NCBI GenBank assembly: GCA_017467535.1
Contig: JAFUST010000015.1
Span: forward strand, 1 to 39,857
Length of the DNA: 39,857 nt
Reading direction: 5' to 3'
Source of the DNA: Prevotella sp.
GTDB taxonomy: Bacteria > Bacteroidota > Bacteroidia > Bacteroidales > Bacteroidaceae
The notes under the pieces: generated by a model
The model's database searches: none
Seen by the model: the letters and a program-made list of their open reading frames with translations, nothing else
What the model was told of the DNA's origin: nothing
Position numbers and translations under genes: made by a program
Shown here: in pieces, positions 1 to 7,566 of the stretch
How positions within the stretch are numbered: the first letter of the stretch is position 1
Layout of the letters: every line of letters begins with the position of its first letter

Positions 1-936
1 CTGTGGGCTGTGGGCCGCCTTCTGCTCTGTCTGCTCATTCTGCACAGGAGCCATTGGGGCGACATCCTCACTCCAGGCCTCATTCTTGCGGGTATCATTC
101 AGGGCCTTGTTCTTGGCACGCAACTCCCGCTCGTCACTCAGCAGCGAGTTGTCGGCCACAGGGTCTATCTCTACATCCTTCACCTTCAGCAGATAGGCCG
201 AATGATTGTCGGCATTGCTCTGGGTCAACTCGATGAGTTGCTTCACCTTCTCCTCATCGGTTCTGACAGGATTGCCAATGATGCCCAGCAGTTCGTCATC
301 ATCCATCTGTTCCAGCATACCGTCGGTGCACAGATAGAAGTAGTCGCCAGGCTTCACGTCGGTAATATGGGCAAAGGTGGCCTTGGTGCGCTGGTCCTGA
401 TAGGGCTGCATGGCCTTCAGGATGACATTCTTGCGCGGCGACGTAGCCATGCCGTGGTAACTGATCTCGCCCAGGTCATAGAGTTGCTGCACCAGCGAGT
501 GGTCGCGGCTGCGGAAGCGCACGCCCTCCGGGAAGCCCAGGGAGGGACGCAGGTGGTAGATACGGCTGTCGCCAATATGAGCCACCAGACAGCCTCCCGC
601 ATGGAAACAGATGAAGGTCATCGTAGTGCCCATCGTGCCCTCATGACGCACATCGGCAGCATCCAGGGCATCGTATGCCTGTTCAAGTGCCTGCTGGAAC
701 TGCTCGTCGGTGAAGGGCTTCTGGGGGTCATAGAGACTCTCGCACATCTTGCCGAGGGCATCGCGAACGGCGGCACTAGCCACCTCACCCTTGTCCATGC
801 CGCCCATGCCGTCGCACACCACGAACACACGGTTCTGGTCGGTGGCCTCGCCCATCAGCGGATAAATGGAGTCCTCCTGGTTTTTGCGGCCTCCCATTTC
901 ATAGATGGCCTGCGGTTGAAATAGTTGAATTTTCAT
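1..936 (-). CDS. PP2C-family serine/threonine protein phosphatase (3' end outside window)
   Basis: The frame is open from an ATG at 936 to the window edge (312 codons), so the C-terminus is missing. PP2C motifs appear in order: RKNQED near residue 17, the metal-binding DGMGG at 42-46, GTTMTF near 103, IGDSRIYHL near 121 and FYLCTDGM in the last third. The family dephosphorylates Ser/Thr residues using two divalent metals. After the catalytic domain the chain becomes Glu/Gln/Ala/Pro-rich, a linker that in related proteins often leads to a membrane segment or second domain, but that part is not visible. The gene is divergent from thyA, with promoter elements just upstream. Family assignment is firm; the substrate is unknown. 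Confidence 0.9.
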   Translation of the reverse strand, partial: MKIQLFQPQAIYEMGGRKNQEDSIYPLMGEATDQNRVFVVCDGMGGMDKGEVASAAVRDALGKMCESLYDPQKPFTDEQFQQALEQAYDALDAADVRHEGTMGTTMTFICFHAGGCLVAHIGDSRIYHLRPSLGFPEGVRFRSRDHSLVQQLYDLGEISYHGMATSPRKNVILKAMQPYQDQRTKATFAHITDVKPGDYFYLCTDGMLEQMDDDELLGIIGNPVRTDEEKVKQLIELTQSNADNHSAYLLKVKDVEIDPVADNSLLSDERELRAKNKALNDTRKNEAWSEDVAPMAPVQNEQTEQKAAHSPQ

Positions 937-981
937 ATCTCGCTTTCGTTTGTTTCAAAGATATAGACTAATAACAATGGG

Positions 982-1013
982 CAAAGATAAACAGAAATTC
1001 CGACCTATGCAAA
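982..1013 (-). promoter_or_regulatory. Promoter of the PP2C gene
   Basis: Read on the minus strand, TTTG (1013-1010) is followed after 20 bases by TATCTTTG (989-982), an exact match to the Bacteroidota -33/-7 pattern. A second TATCTTTG lies at 963-956, closer to the start codon, with TTTG 18 bases upstream. Confidence 0.6.
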
Positions 1014-1095
1014 TTTTTTTGCCAAAAACTACGCGTCAACGCATCCGAACAACAACATTTTTCCCCATTCGTTTCGCATTTCAACTTTTTATGCT

Positions 1096-1103
1096 TAACT
1101 TTG
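1096..1103 (+). promoter_or_regulatory. -7 element upstream of thyA-folA
   Basis: TAACTTTG fits the TAnnTTTG consensus and lies 23 bases before the thyA start codon. The -33 element is poorly conserved. Confidence 0.5.
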
Positions 1104-1126
1104 CACACAAATAACGGAGAACCGAA

Positions 1127-1939
1127 ATGAGGCAATACTTAGACATACTGAACCGCATACTGACCGAGGGCACCCAGAAGGGCGACCGCACGGGCACGGG
1201 CACCATCAGCATCTTCGGCACGCAGAGCCGCTACAATCTGGACGACGGCTTCCCCGTGCTGACAACGAAGAAACTACACCTGAAGTCAATCATCTACGAA
1301 CTGCTATGGTTCCTGCAGGGCAACACCAACGTACACTGGCTGCAGGAGCACGGCGTGAGGATATGGAACGAGTGGGCCGATGAGAATGGCGAACTGGGGC
1401 CTGTCTACGGCCACCAGTGGCGGTCGTGGCCCGACTACGACGGCGGCGTGATTGACCAGATACAGCAGGTGGTAGACCAACTGAAGAGCAACCCCGACTC
1501 ACGCCGGATGATCGTATCGGCGTGGAATGTGGCCGAGGTGAACAAGATGGCCCTGCCGCCGTGCCACACCATCTTCCAGTTCTACACCTGTCCTTCGCAG
1601 GAAGGGGGCAAGCGGCGACTGTCACTACAGTTGTACCAGCGCTCGGCCGACACATTCCTGGGCGTGCCGTTCAACATTGCATCCTACGCCCTGCTGCTGC
1701 AGATGATGGCGCAGGTGGTAGACATGGTGCCTGGTGAGTTCATCCACACCACGGGCGACACCCATCTCTACCTGAACCATCTGGAGCAGGCCCGTCTGCA
1801 ACTGACCCGCGAGCCGCGTCCGCTGCCCGTGATGAAGATCAACCCCGACGTAAAGAGCATTTTTGACTTTCATTATGAGGACTTCGAACTCATTGGCTAC
1901 GATCCTCACCCCCATATCAAAGCAGAAGTAAGCGTATGA
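1127..1939 (+). CDS. thyA: Thymidylate synthase
   Basis: The 270-residue protein is the classical ThyA. It methylates dUMP to dTMP with 5,10-methylene-tetrahydrofolate, releasing dihydrofolate. The catalytic cysteine is Cys146 in the PPCHT motif, the same number as in E. coli. Also visible are GDRTGTGT near residue 19, the phosphate-binding SRR near 125, and [14 protein letters not shown]. Length matches the short bacterial form. The ATG follows a -7 element by 23 bases. The last codons overlap folA by 4 bases, so the two are translationally coupled, which is sensible because DHFR recycles the dihydrofolate this enzyme produces. Confidence 0.98.
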   Translation: MRQYLDILNRILTEGTQKGDRTGTGTISIFGTQSRYNLDDGFPVLTTKKLHLKSIIYELLWFLQGNTNVHWLQEHGVRIWNEWADENGELGPVYGHQWRSWPDYDGGVIDQIQQVVDQLKSNPDSRRMIVSAWNVAEVNKMALPPCHTIFQFYTCPSQEGGKRRLSLQLYQRSADTFLGVPFNIASYALLLQMMAQVVDMVPGEFIHTTGDTHLYLNHLEQARLQLTREPRPLPVMKINPDVKSIFDFHYEDFELIGYDPHPHIKAEVSV

Positions 1940-2430
1940 TAAGCATGATTGCCGCTGTGGCCAAGAACCGCGCCATCGGCTTTGAGAACAAACTGATATA
2001 CTGGCTGCCAAACGATTTGAAGCGGTTTAAGGCGCTGACCACAGGACACACCATCGTGATGGGCCGCCGCACGTTTGAGAGCCTGCCGAAGGGCGCGCTG
2101 CCCAACCGCCGCAACTGTGTGCTGACCACCAGCACCGCCGAACTGCCGGGCTGCGAGTGCTTCCCGTCGTGGGAGGCCTTTATCGCGTCCTGCCAGCCAG
2201 ATGAGGATATATATATAATAGGTGGAGCCAGCCTCTACAAAGGGCTCCTCGACAAGGCCGACCGTCTCTGTCTGACTGAGATTGACGACACGCCGCAGCA
2301 GGCTGACACCTTCTTCCCCGACTACAGTGACTGGACGGAAGAGGCGCGCGAACACCACCCTGCTGATGAGCGGCACTCGCACGCCTATGACTTCGTGGAC
2401 TATGTGAAGACTACTCTTCGCCGTCGATAA
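1936..2430 (+). CDS. folA: Dihydrofolate reductase
   Basis: The 164-residue protein reduces dihydrofolate to tetrahydrofolate with NADPH. It starts [15 protein letters not shown] as in DHFRs. The catalytic acid is Asp27 in LPNDLKRFK, and the NADPH-binding segment GRRTFESLP follows at about 43-51, with IIGGASLY further on. Residues 21-24 read IYWL, so Tyr occupies the position of Trp22 of E. coli and Trp is the next residue. The start overlaps the thyA stop as ATGA. The 3' end overlaps the convergent Lrp-type regulator gene by 20 bases. Confidence 0.97.
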   Translation: MISMIAAVAKNRAIGFENKLIYWLPNDLKRFKALTTGHTIVMGRRTFESLPKGALPNRRNCVLTTSTAELPGCECFPSWEAFIASCQPDEDIYIIGGASLYKGLLDKADRLCLTEIDDTPQQADTFFPDYSDWTEEAREHHPADERHSHAYDFVDYVKTTLRRR

Positions 2431-2890
2431 TGTCCATCACGGGCAACTGATGGTCGAAGGCCGAGTGGAACGAGATGAGCGTCTGCGAACTGCTCAGACC
2501 GAGCGGCTGTAGTTTGTCGTGGATGATGTTGAGCAGGTGGTGGTTGTTCTTGGCGTAGACCTTGATGAAGAGATCGTAGTTGCCGGTGGTGTAGTGGCAC
2601 TCCACCACTTCGGGCATCTGCCGCAGTTTATCCACCACGCTGTCGAATGATTCAGGTTCTTTCAGGTTCAGGCCGATAAAAGCGCAGGTCTCATAGCCCA
2701 CCTTTTCTGGGTCGATGATAAACTCCGAGCCTTTCAGCACCCCGATGTTTGTCAATTTCTGGATGCGCTGATGGATAGCGGCACCGCTCACGTTGCAGGC
2801 ACGGGCCACCTCCAGGAACGGCACGCGTGCATCGTCTGCAATCATCTTTAGGATCTGCTTATCCAATCTGTCAAGTTTCTGATTTGCCAT
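2411..2890 (-). CDS. Lrp/AsnC-family transcriptional regulator
   Basis: The 159-residue protein has the standard two-part layout. An N-terminal winged helix-turn-helix lies at about 5-60 (LDKQILKMI, VSGAAIHQRIQKL, GVLKG). A C-terminal RAM/ligand-binding domain lies at about 70-150 (CAFIGLNLK, VVECHYTTGNYDLFIKV). Such proteins form octamers and respond to amino acids; the ligand here cannot be read from sequence. It sits 17 bases downstream of the second exbD and may be the last gene of that operon. The C-terminal codons overlap folA on the other strand. Confidence 0.92.
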   Translation of the reverse strand: MANQKLDRLDKQILKMIADDARVPFLEVARACNVSGAAIHQRIQKLTNIGVLKGSEFIIDPEKVGYETCAFIGLNLKEPESFDSVVDKLRQMPEVVECHYTTGNYDLFIKVYAKNNHHLLNIIHDKLQPLGLSSSQTLISFHSAFDHQLPVMDIIDGEE

Positions 2891-2907
2891 AGTGCTTGTA
2901 CTTTTTT

Positions 2908-3420
2908 TTATTTTGCTGTTAGAGATTGTCTTGTTTCCAAGGGGCGCCGCCCGTCGCGCTGCGCCGAGGGGCGGGCGGTGGCCGAGTAACTGATCTTCAG
3001 GGCGAACGACTGCTGCAACGCTCGCTTCACCTCGGCTATCAGACCATAGGGGACATCGCGGTCAGCCTTGATGCTGACCAGCATACGGGCACGGTCGTCA
3101 TCCGACATGCGAGTCCGCTCCTGCTCCACGAACTCGCGGATGTCGGCCACCGAGGCCAACCTATTGTTCAGTTGGATGGAGAACGAGTCGGCAGGCTGCC
3201 CGTCCACCCTACCTATATATATATATGTGACGGCCGACTTGGGTGTCATCTTCTGCAGTTCGGTGCCCTGCGGTACCACGTAGTGCACCTTCAGTTCGTC
3301 GTCCCTCATGTGGGTGACGATCATGAAGAAGAAGAGCACGGTGAAGATCAGGTCGGGCAGCGACGCCGTGTTCAGACTCGGCAGCGAGTGCTGTCGGCGA
3401 CTAAAGAGTCCCCGCTTCAT
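2908..3420 (-). CDS. exbD: ExbD/TolR-family proton-channel subunit (second copy)
   Basis: The 170-residue protein has a short cytoplasmic start, one transmembrane helix at about 24-41 (LPDLIFTVLFFFMIVTHM) and a periplasmic domain. The conserved membrane aspartate is in SLPDLIF. The ExbB-ExbD complex uses the proton gradient to drive TonB, or a related Tol/gliding system. It overlaps the preceding exbD by 4 bases (ATGA). Bacteroidetes often have paired exbD genes behind one exbB, and this cluster follows that pattern. The last ~20 residues are basic and probably disordered. Confidence 0.88.
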   Translation of the reverse strand: MKRGLFSRRQHSLPSLNTASLPDLIFTVLFFFMIVTHMRDDELKVHYVVPQGTELQKMTPKSAVTYIYIGRVDGQPADSFSIQLNNRLASVADIREFVEQERTRMSDDDRARMLVSIKADRDVPYGLIAEVKRALQQSFALKISYSATARPSAQRDGRRPLETRQSLTAK

Positions 3421-4007
3421 CCCTCACCTCCTTTCTGCTCTTGCTCGCGCTCGCTGATGCGCTGGGGGAAGACCATGCTGATGGCGTCGCGCTCCTCCAG
3501 CGAGCACTGCTCCAACGGATGGCCGAAGCGCTGCTGCGCCAGTGCGCCGCGCAGTCGGGCATAGCCCGCCACGATGGCGTTCTGCATCGCGAAGTAGGCA
3601 TCGTAAGTGGCCTGCGGATCCACCTCTATGAAGATGACGTGGCGGTCGCTCACCAGACACTTGCCCAACAGGTGCACCTCGCGCTGGCTCATCTCTGGCT
3701 TCTCAGGGTCCTGGGCCGTATTGTCCACGAAGTCGGCCACGCTCAGCGTCAGGTCGGCCGCCGTGATAGGCTCGCCGTTGCAGGTCAGCCGGTTCTGGGC
3801 GTCCAGGTGGAGTTGCATCACGTTGCGCCGCTTCACCGTCAGGTCCTGCTCCTCCACAGGGTTGTCGGGCGGCGGCAACTGGCGTGCCAGCCCCTTGTCG
3901 GTGTCCATCGACGAGGTAACGAGGAAGAAGATCAGCAGCATGAACGAGATGTCGGCTGTCGATGTCGTGTTCAGTTCGGGCACTTCCCTTCTTCTTCGTG
4001 CAAACAT
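3417..4007 (-). CDS. exbD: ExbD/TolR-family proton-channel subunit (first copy)
   Basis: From the ATG at 4007 the protein has 196 residues: a basic start (MFARRRREVPELN), a membrane helix containing STADISFMLLIFFLVTSS with the conserved Asp, then a periplasmic region. A GTG at 4025 would add six residues. I prefer the ATG because the basic start followed by the PELNT segment is where ExbD proteins usually begin. It lies just after a 33-residue membrane ORF and ends overlapping the second exbD. The presumed role is proton-driven energization of outer-membrane transport, perhaps including the TonB receptors elsewhere in the window. Confidence 0.88.
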   Translation of the reverse strand: MFARRRREVPELNTTSTADISFMLLIFFLVTSSMDTDKGLARQLPPPDNPVEEQDLTVKRRNVMQLHLDAQNRLTCNGEPITAADLTLSVADFVDNTAQDPEKPEMSQREVHLLGKCLVSDRHVIFIEVDPQATYDAYFAMQNAIVAGYARLRGALAQQRFGHPLEQCSLEERDAISMVFPQRISEREQEQKGGEG

Positions 4008-4014
4008 ACGGTCT

Positions 4015-4116
4015 TCAGTTGTCACGCGTCAGATACTGGTGTACAATCGACCAGATGACCAGGCCCGCCAGTAGGCCCAGCATCGCGTAGATGGTATAGA
4101 GCAGAAAGTCTATCAC
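4015..4116 (-). CDS. Small single-helix membrane protein in the exbB-exbD operon
   Basis: A GTG-started ORF of 33 codons lies between exbB and the first exbD. The GTG (4116-4114) overlaps the exbB stop codon, and the stop (4017-4015) lies just before the exbD ATG. The product starts MIDFLLYTIYAMLGLLAGL, has one hydrophobic helix at about 3-24 and a short polar tail. Without it there would be a gap of about 105 bases in an otherwise overlapping operon, which supports it being real. No family is recognised; it could be a small accessory subunit of the channel. Confidence 0.55.
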   Translation of the reverse strand: MIDFLLYTIYAMLGLLAGLVIWSIVHQYLTRDN

Positions 4117-4955
4117 GGCCGCACCCCTCCTTTCGCCTTCCATTTGCCGATGAGGTCCATCAGCGTGATGGCCGAGTCCTCCATCTGCAGCGTCAGATGC
4201 TCAATCTTTGAGATGATGAAGTTGTAGAACACCTGCAGCACCACGGCCACGATGATACCGAAGATGGTAGTGATGAGGGCCATCTTCATGCCCTCGGCCA
4301 CGATGGTCGGGCTGATGTCGCCCGCCTCCTGTATCTGGTCGAAGGCCATCACCATACCGATGACCGTGCCCAGGAAGCCCAGCGACGGAGCCACCGCTAT
4401 GCAGAGCCGTATCCACGAGCAGCCGCGCTCCAGGCGAGCCACCTGCACAGAACCGTAACTCATGATGCTGCGCTCCACGGTATCCATGTCATCGCCCATG
4501 TGCATCAGTCCCTGATAGCACACCGACGCCACAGGGCCGCGGGTGTCGCGGCAGATGGTCTTCGCCTCCTCCACGTCGCCCTTCTCCAGTCGGGCGTCGA
4601 TGTCGGCCAGCAACTTGCGCGCCTTGATTTCCGAGAGCGTCAGATAGATGATGCGCTCAATGCACAGGGCCATACCCAGCACCAGGACGATAGCCACCAG
4701 CGACATATAGAAGGGCGAGCCCTCCACGAACTTCTGCTTCAGTTGCTGGTGCAGGCTCTGCTCCTCCAGAGCCAGCGTCTCCAGGGCCGCCAGGTCATCC
4801 TCGCCCACCATCTCTTCCACGGTCAGTTCGCCCGTCGCCGTGTCGGCCACCGCTGTCGGTGCCACCGTGTCCGCGGCCACAGTCTGAGCCGTTGCCACCG
4901 TCTGGCCCGCCAGCAGAAATCCCGCCAAGGCAAGGGCCATGATGATTATTTTCAT
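4113..4955 (-). CDS. exbB: MotA/TolQ/ExbB proton-channel protein
   Basis: The 280-residue protein has an N-terminal signal peptide (to about residue 23, VATAQ), an Ala/Thr/Glu-rich periplasmic segment of about 55 residues, a membrane helix at about 82-103, and then the MotA/ExbB domain. That domain includes LGFLGTVIGMVMAF and TTIFGIIVAVVLQVFYNFI. It forms the proton channel with ExbD. The extra N-terminal periplasmic part is typical of Bacteroidetes ExbB. It is the first gene of the minus-strand operon and is preceded by a clear -7 element at 4986-4979. Confidence 0.9.
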   Translation of the reverse strand: MKIIIMALALAGFLLAGQTVATAQTVAADTVAPTAVADTATGELTVEEMVGEDDLAALETLALEEQSLHQQLKQKFVEGSPFYMSLVAIVLVLGMALCIERIIYLTLSEIKARKLLADIDARLEKGDVEEAKTICRDTRGPVASVCYQGLMHMGDDMDTVERSIMSYGSVQVARLERGCSWIRLCIAVAPSLGFLGTVIGMVMAFDQIQEAGDISPTIVAEGMKMALITTIFGIIVAVVLQVFYNFIISKIEHLTLQMEDSAITLMDLIGKWKAKGGVRP

Positions 4956-4978
4956 ATCCTCTTGTTAGAAATTTGCAG

Positions 4979-4986
4979 CAAAGGTA
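4979..4986 (-). promoter_or_regulatory. -7 promoter element of the exbB operon
   Basis: TACCTTTG on the minus strand lies 23 bases upstream of the exbB ATG. It sits at the edge of a duplicated intergenic element, and the second copy of the element carries the same -7 box. Confidence 0.55.
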
Positions 4987-5187
4987 CAAAATAAGTTCGG
5001 AAAAAGAAAGGAAATCGCGTTTTTCTTTCTATTTCCAAAGGAAAAGTGAGTTCGGAAAAGCCAAATCTCCAGGTCGTTCCTCTGATATTGGCAATTCAAA
5101 ACGATGTAGGTATCGGGAAATCCCGAACATCTCTTTATGACCTTATAGGGCTGACTAAAGAATTAATATGGATGGGGGATGCCTTTG
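4979..5187. repeat. Intergenic direct repeat, copy 1
   Basis: About 162 bases from 4979 to 5140 are nearly identical, by eye, to 5525-5688. The similarity resumes at GGGGGATGCCTTTG (near 5173 in copy 1 and 5757 in copy 2) after a length difference. The copy begins with the minus-strand box TACCTTTG and contains the near-palindrome TCGGGAAATCCCGA. No convincing gene lies inside it. Confidence 0.75.
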
Positions 5188-5294
5188 TTGAGGAGCACCT
5201 TCACTTCGGCTATCTGTTGTTGTGTGCACATAAAATAATAACTACCTTTGTTCTCCTTGGGCAAAGATAGTTATCATAAGGTATATGAGAAATA

Positions 5295-5495
5295 CTATCC
5301 GATGAGGGCAGAGCACTGGTCGTCGGAACCATACGGACAGTTGCGACACCGGCAGTCACCGAATAGCCAGCGGTCGAACTTCTTCCAGCGCTTCTTGAAG
5401 TTGCCGGAGGACTTCTTTGGCCTTTCTGGAGCCATCAGCCCAATGACGAACGAGACGATGAGGACAATCGGGAATATGATCAGCCATTTCAGCAT
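5295..5495 (-). CDS. Small membrane-anchored protein with a cysteine cluster
   Basis: The 66-residue ORF starts at an ATG 30 bases downstream of a TACCTTTG promoter box (5532-5525). The first ~22 residues form a hydrophobic helix (LIIFPIVLIVSFVIGLM). A strongly basic stretch follows (about 27-42), and the tail carries four cysteines spaced C-x-C-x2-C-x7-C. Such a tail could bind a metal, but this is inference. Promoter, start and membrane helix together make it more than a chance ORF. No family is recognised. Confidence 0.5.
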   Translation of the reverse strand: MLKWLIIFPIVLIVSFVIGLMAPERPKKSSGNFKKRWKKFDRWLFGDCRCRNCPYGSDDQCSALIG

Positions 5496-5524
5496 AGTAG
5501 TAAGTGGTTTGTTGTTTTCTGCGA

Positions 5525-5770
5525 CAAAGGTACAAAATAAGTTCGGAATAAGAAAAGAAATCGCGTTTTTCTTTCCATTTCCGAACGAAAAGTGAGTTTG
5601 GCAAAGCCAAATCTTCGGGTCGCTCCTATTGATATTGGCAATTCAAAACGATGCAGGTATCGGGAAATCCCGAACTTCTCTTTAATGCCTTAACTCACGT
5701 TAAGGCCCTATCCCTATAAATAGGGCCTATATGTAAAATTGAAGAATGCTTTGTTTGGGGGATGCCTTTG
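5525..5770. repeat. Intergenic direct repeat, copy 2
   Basis: This is the second copy of the element at 4979-5187. It again starts with the -7 box that precedes a minus-strand gene, here the 66-residue membrane protein. Compared with copy 1 it has extra sequence near its end, including a perfect 9-bp stem (5703-5711 with 5720-5728). Confidence 0.75.
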
Positions 5771-5783
5771 GAGAGGCATCCCC
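5703..5783. other. Two adjacent perfect hairpins
   Basis: AGGCCCTAT (5703-5711) pairs with ATAGGGCCT (5720-5728). GGGGATGCC (5758-5766) pairs with GGCATCCCC (5775-5783). Neither is followed by a T-run on either strand, so they are not classical intrinsic terminators. They may act as RNA structures or bidirectional barriers. Confidence 0.5.
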
Positions 5784-5797
5784 AAGGCTATGAGTTA

Positions 5798-5872
5798 GAA
5801 GCCTCCAATCGATGGGTTTGGAGCCTCCAAACGACCCGTTTGAAGCCTCCAAACCCATCGATTGGAGGCTTC
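5798..5872. repeat. 22-bp periodic repeat forming a long palindrome
   Basis: GCCTCC recurs at 5801, 5823 and 5845, exactly 22 bases apart. The outer 26 bases (5798-5823) are the perfect reverse complement of 5847-5872. An inner stem CAAACG/CGTTTG closes over ACC. The whole block can fold into one cruciform-like hairpin. It lies about 70 bases upstream of the MNT promoter. Confidence 0.8.
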
Positions 5873-5941
5873 AAACCCAGCACCCGTCATCTTCGGCTTT
5901 TCCCGATACTATCTTCGGAATGAAAGAAAATTCTGATTTTC

Positions 5942-5973
5942 TTTGGTTGTTTCTGTTTTTTCCACTATCTTTG
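5942..5973 (+). promoter_or_regulatory. Promoter of the MNT-HEPN pair
   Basis: TTTG at 5942-5945, then 20 bases, then TATCTTTG at 5966-5973: a full match to the Bacteroidota consensus. The MNT start codon lies 30 bases downstream. Confidence 0.7.
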
Positions 5974-6003
5974 CAAAATGAAAACTAATGGATAGCCGCG
6001 CTT

Positions 6004-6303
6004 ATGAGCACACAAACGATGACACAACAGATAGCCGATTACTTCAAGACCCAGCCTGTCTTGAAGGCTTGGCTCTTTGGCTCCTATGCCCGTGGTGAGC
6101 AGAGAGAAGACAGCGATGTTGACTTGCTTGTAAAGTTCGACAGGAGCCTGCCGATAGGTCTGTTCGCCTTCATGCGTATGCATCGTGAACTAGAAGAGAA
6201 ACTGGGCCTTAGGGTGGACCTCGTAGAAGAGGGCACTCTTCGCTCCGCTGTTCAAGAAACTGCTAATCGTGACCTAAAAGTTGTTTATGAGAGAAGCAAT
6301 TAG
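6004..6303 (+). CDS. MNT-type nucleotidyltransferase (antitoxin-like)
   Basis: The 99-residue protein is a minimal nucleotidyltransferase. The motif GSYARGE begins at residue 26, followed by DSDVDLLV with the two metal-binding aspartates. A third acidic site is suggested by LRVDLVEE near 70. Such MntA proteins pair with HEPN ribonucleases and silence them by adding nucleotides. Here the next gene, overlapping by 17 bases, is a shrunken HEPN. The MNT itself looks intact, with a good promoter. An alternative is a stand-alone nucleotidyltransferase. Confidence 0.85.
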   Translation: MSTQTMTQQIADYFKTQPVLKAWLFGSYARGEQREDSDVDLLVKFDRSLPIGLFAFMRMHRELEEKLGLRVDLVEEGTLRSAVQETANRDLKVVYERSN

Positions 6304-6421
6304 AGACATCGACCGTCTCACCACAAATGCCAATTTGGTTTGGGAGACCTATACCAATGACCTTCCATTATTGAAGAAACAAATCGCCCAGTATATGGAA
6401 GAAATAGATAATAATGTATAA
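6287..6421 (+). pseudogene. HEPN toxin remnant with internal deletion
   Basis: A 44-codon ORF starts within the end of the MNT gene. Its first residues (MREAIRDIDRL) match the start of DUF86/HEPN toxins. The rest (NLVWETYTNDLPLLKKQI) matches the end of the same family. The central ~60-70 residues, including the RX4-6H ribonuclease motif, are missing and the frame is preserved across the join. It is therefore an in-frame internal deletion that should abolish toxin activity while leaving the antitoxin. The family reading is from remembered sequence patterns. Confidence 0.7.
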
Positions 6422-6653
6422 CCCTATAAAACCGCAAATGCCTATGGGCTGATAAAGGAAACAAGTACATCGGGATGAGGCAGCACCAAGTGTCGCCCGC
6501 CCACAGGATACGCTTACTGGGCGTAAAACCAGACAATTAACAAAATTATTCGCTCGGCGACGTTAGGAGACGCTTGCCAGAGCAAGAACTTACAGGTTAG
6601 CGTTCCTGTTCGTACTTATTGAAATATGGATTTGAGCTTTTGCTCTTGTTCTT
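6422..6653. other. Gap without a recognisable gene
   Basis: No supportable gene is seen. A short open stretch (about 6437-6540, plus strand) ends in a peptide I cannot assign. A small GAGC/GCTC hairpin lies at about 6634-6645. It may be debris from the deletion that removed part of the HEPN gene. Confidence 0.4.
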
Positions 6654-6805
6654 TGAAGCTGAATACCGCCAACATTCAATTACAAAGAGAACAAGCAGTC
6701 AGAAGGCTCACGTCGTATAGGCGTGGGCTGTTCATGCTTGTTTTTGTAATAGGTCACTTGGCGGTAACCGAGCTTCAGATAAGCATCGAACGGTTCCGCC
6801 TTTTT
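6654..6805 (+). ncRNA. Structured RNA with mutually exclusive rod and terminator folds
   Basis: Five helices stack into a rod: 6654-6660 with 6771-6777 (7 bp), 6665-6672 with 6758-6765 (8 bp), 6679-6686 with 6743-6750 (8 bp), 6690-6697 with 6735-6742 (8 bp) and 6705-6712 with 6722-6729 (8 bp, two G-U). The right strand of the basal helices can instead form a terminator: GGCGG (6760-6764) with CCGCC (6796-6800) and AACCG (6766-6770) with CGGTT (6791-6795), followed by TTTTTATTTT. The two folds exclude each other, as in a transcription attenuator or riboswitch. A membrane-protein gene starts at 6820. A free-standing 6S-like RNA is an alternative. No known riboswitch class is recognised. Confidence 0.6.
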
Positions 6806-6819
6806 ATTTTCTTACAATT

Positions 6820-7518
6820 ATGCATGCTTTTTTTATATGGACATTTATAATAATGATAGTATTTGGTGTTATGTACTTTTATCGCAAAAAGAAAAATGCT
6901 AGTCTAATAAAAACAATATTAATGGGCATAGTTTCTTTCATTGTAACCTTTATGCTTCTTCTTGTTGCCCTTCTAATCTTTATTCCTGACGACCAAGAGT
7001 CCAAAGATACGATTTCCACTTCAGAAGTATACGAAAACAGCAAGTATGGTCGATGGACTATACATGAATATGTAAATGAATTCGATGAGCATACAGGAGA
7101 AAAGTATCTTCTTCAAAAATCGAAAGACGGGTCATTCTCTAATAGTGCAACAACTAATTCAGAGCTTATCGGAGAAATTCTAATAGATGACAATGGCATT
7201 CGTATTAGGCTTAAAGAGTATGGTAGCCGCTATGCTAAAGATGAAGAACATATTGCTTTCAAGGTAAAGAGGAATGGAGAAATAACTGACTTAGGTTCCT
7301 TTAACTGGATAGACAATCAAGGATATATAAACTTACGAGAGGAATATTCTGCCACTTTATTAAATTTGTTGTTGCAAGGAGGTGATATAAAATTCTACGG
7401 AAGTGTTAATAGCGGTAGGAGTACATATAACTTTACAATAGATGGAGATCATCTCAAAGAGGCTATGAGCGCAATAGGAATTGATGCCAACAAAGCCCCT
7501 AAAGCACAAAACGAATAA
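6820..7518 (+). CDS. Membrane-anchored protein of unknown function
   Basis: The 232-residue protein has two N-terminal hydrophobic helices (about 2-20 and 30-54) separated by a Lys-rich loop. A soluble domain of about 175 residues follows, with beta-rich alternation and no catalytic motif I recognise. The order W-x-I, KDGSFSNS, LIDDNGIRIRL, FKVKRNGE and FTIDGDHLKEAM is loosely like small beta-sandwich domains of the IalB type, but this is only an impression. Base composition is clearly AT-richer than the B12 genes. It starts 10 bases after the T-run of the structured RNA, which may control it. Confidence 0.65.
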   Translation: MHAFFIWTFIIMIVFGVMYFYRKKKNASLIKTILMGIVSFIVTFMLLLVALLIFIPDDQESKDTISTSEVYENSKYGRWTIHEYVNEFDEHTGEKYLLQKSKDGSFSNSATTNSELIGEILIDDNGIRIRLKEYGSRYAKDEEHIAFKVKRNGEITDLGSFNWIDNQGYINLREEYSATLLNLLLQGGDIKFYGSVNSGRSTYNFTIDGDHLKEAMSAIGIDANKAPKAQNE

Positions 7519-7566
7519 TAATTGTTTTGTACAAATACGCAGACTTATTAACAAACAATATGGTTT

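Noticed and set aside
3216..3230. Short TATATA runs in exbD, folA, cobJ and near 37.46 kb
   Set aside because: Each is explained by Ile/Tyr codons or AT-rich gaps; no shared structure.
5046..5270. 74-codon plus-strand ORF in repeat copy 1
   Set aside because: Runs through a duplicated non-coding element; frame is not kept in copy 2.
6318..6536. 72-codon minus-strand ORF beside the HEPN remnant
   Set aside because: Opposes recognisable HEPN codons and shows no family pattern.
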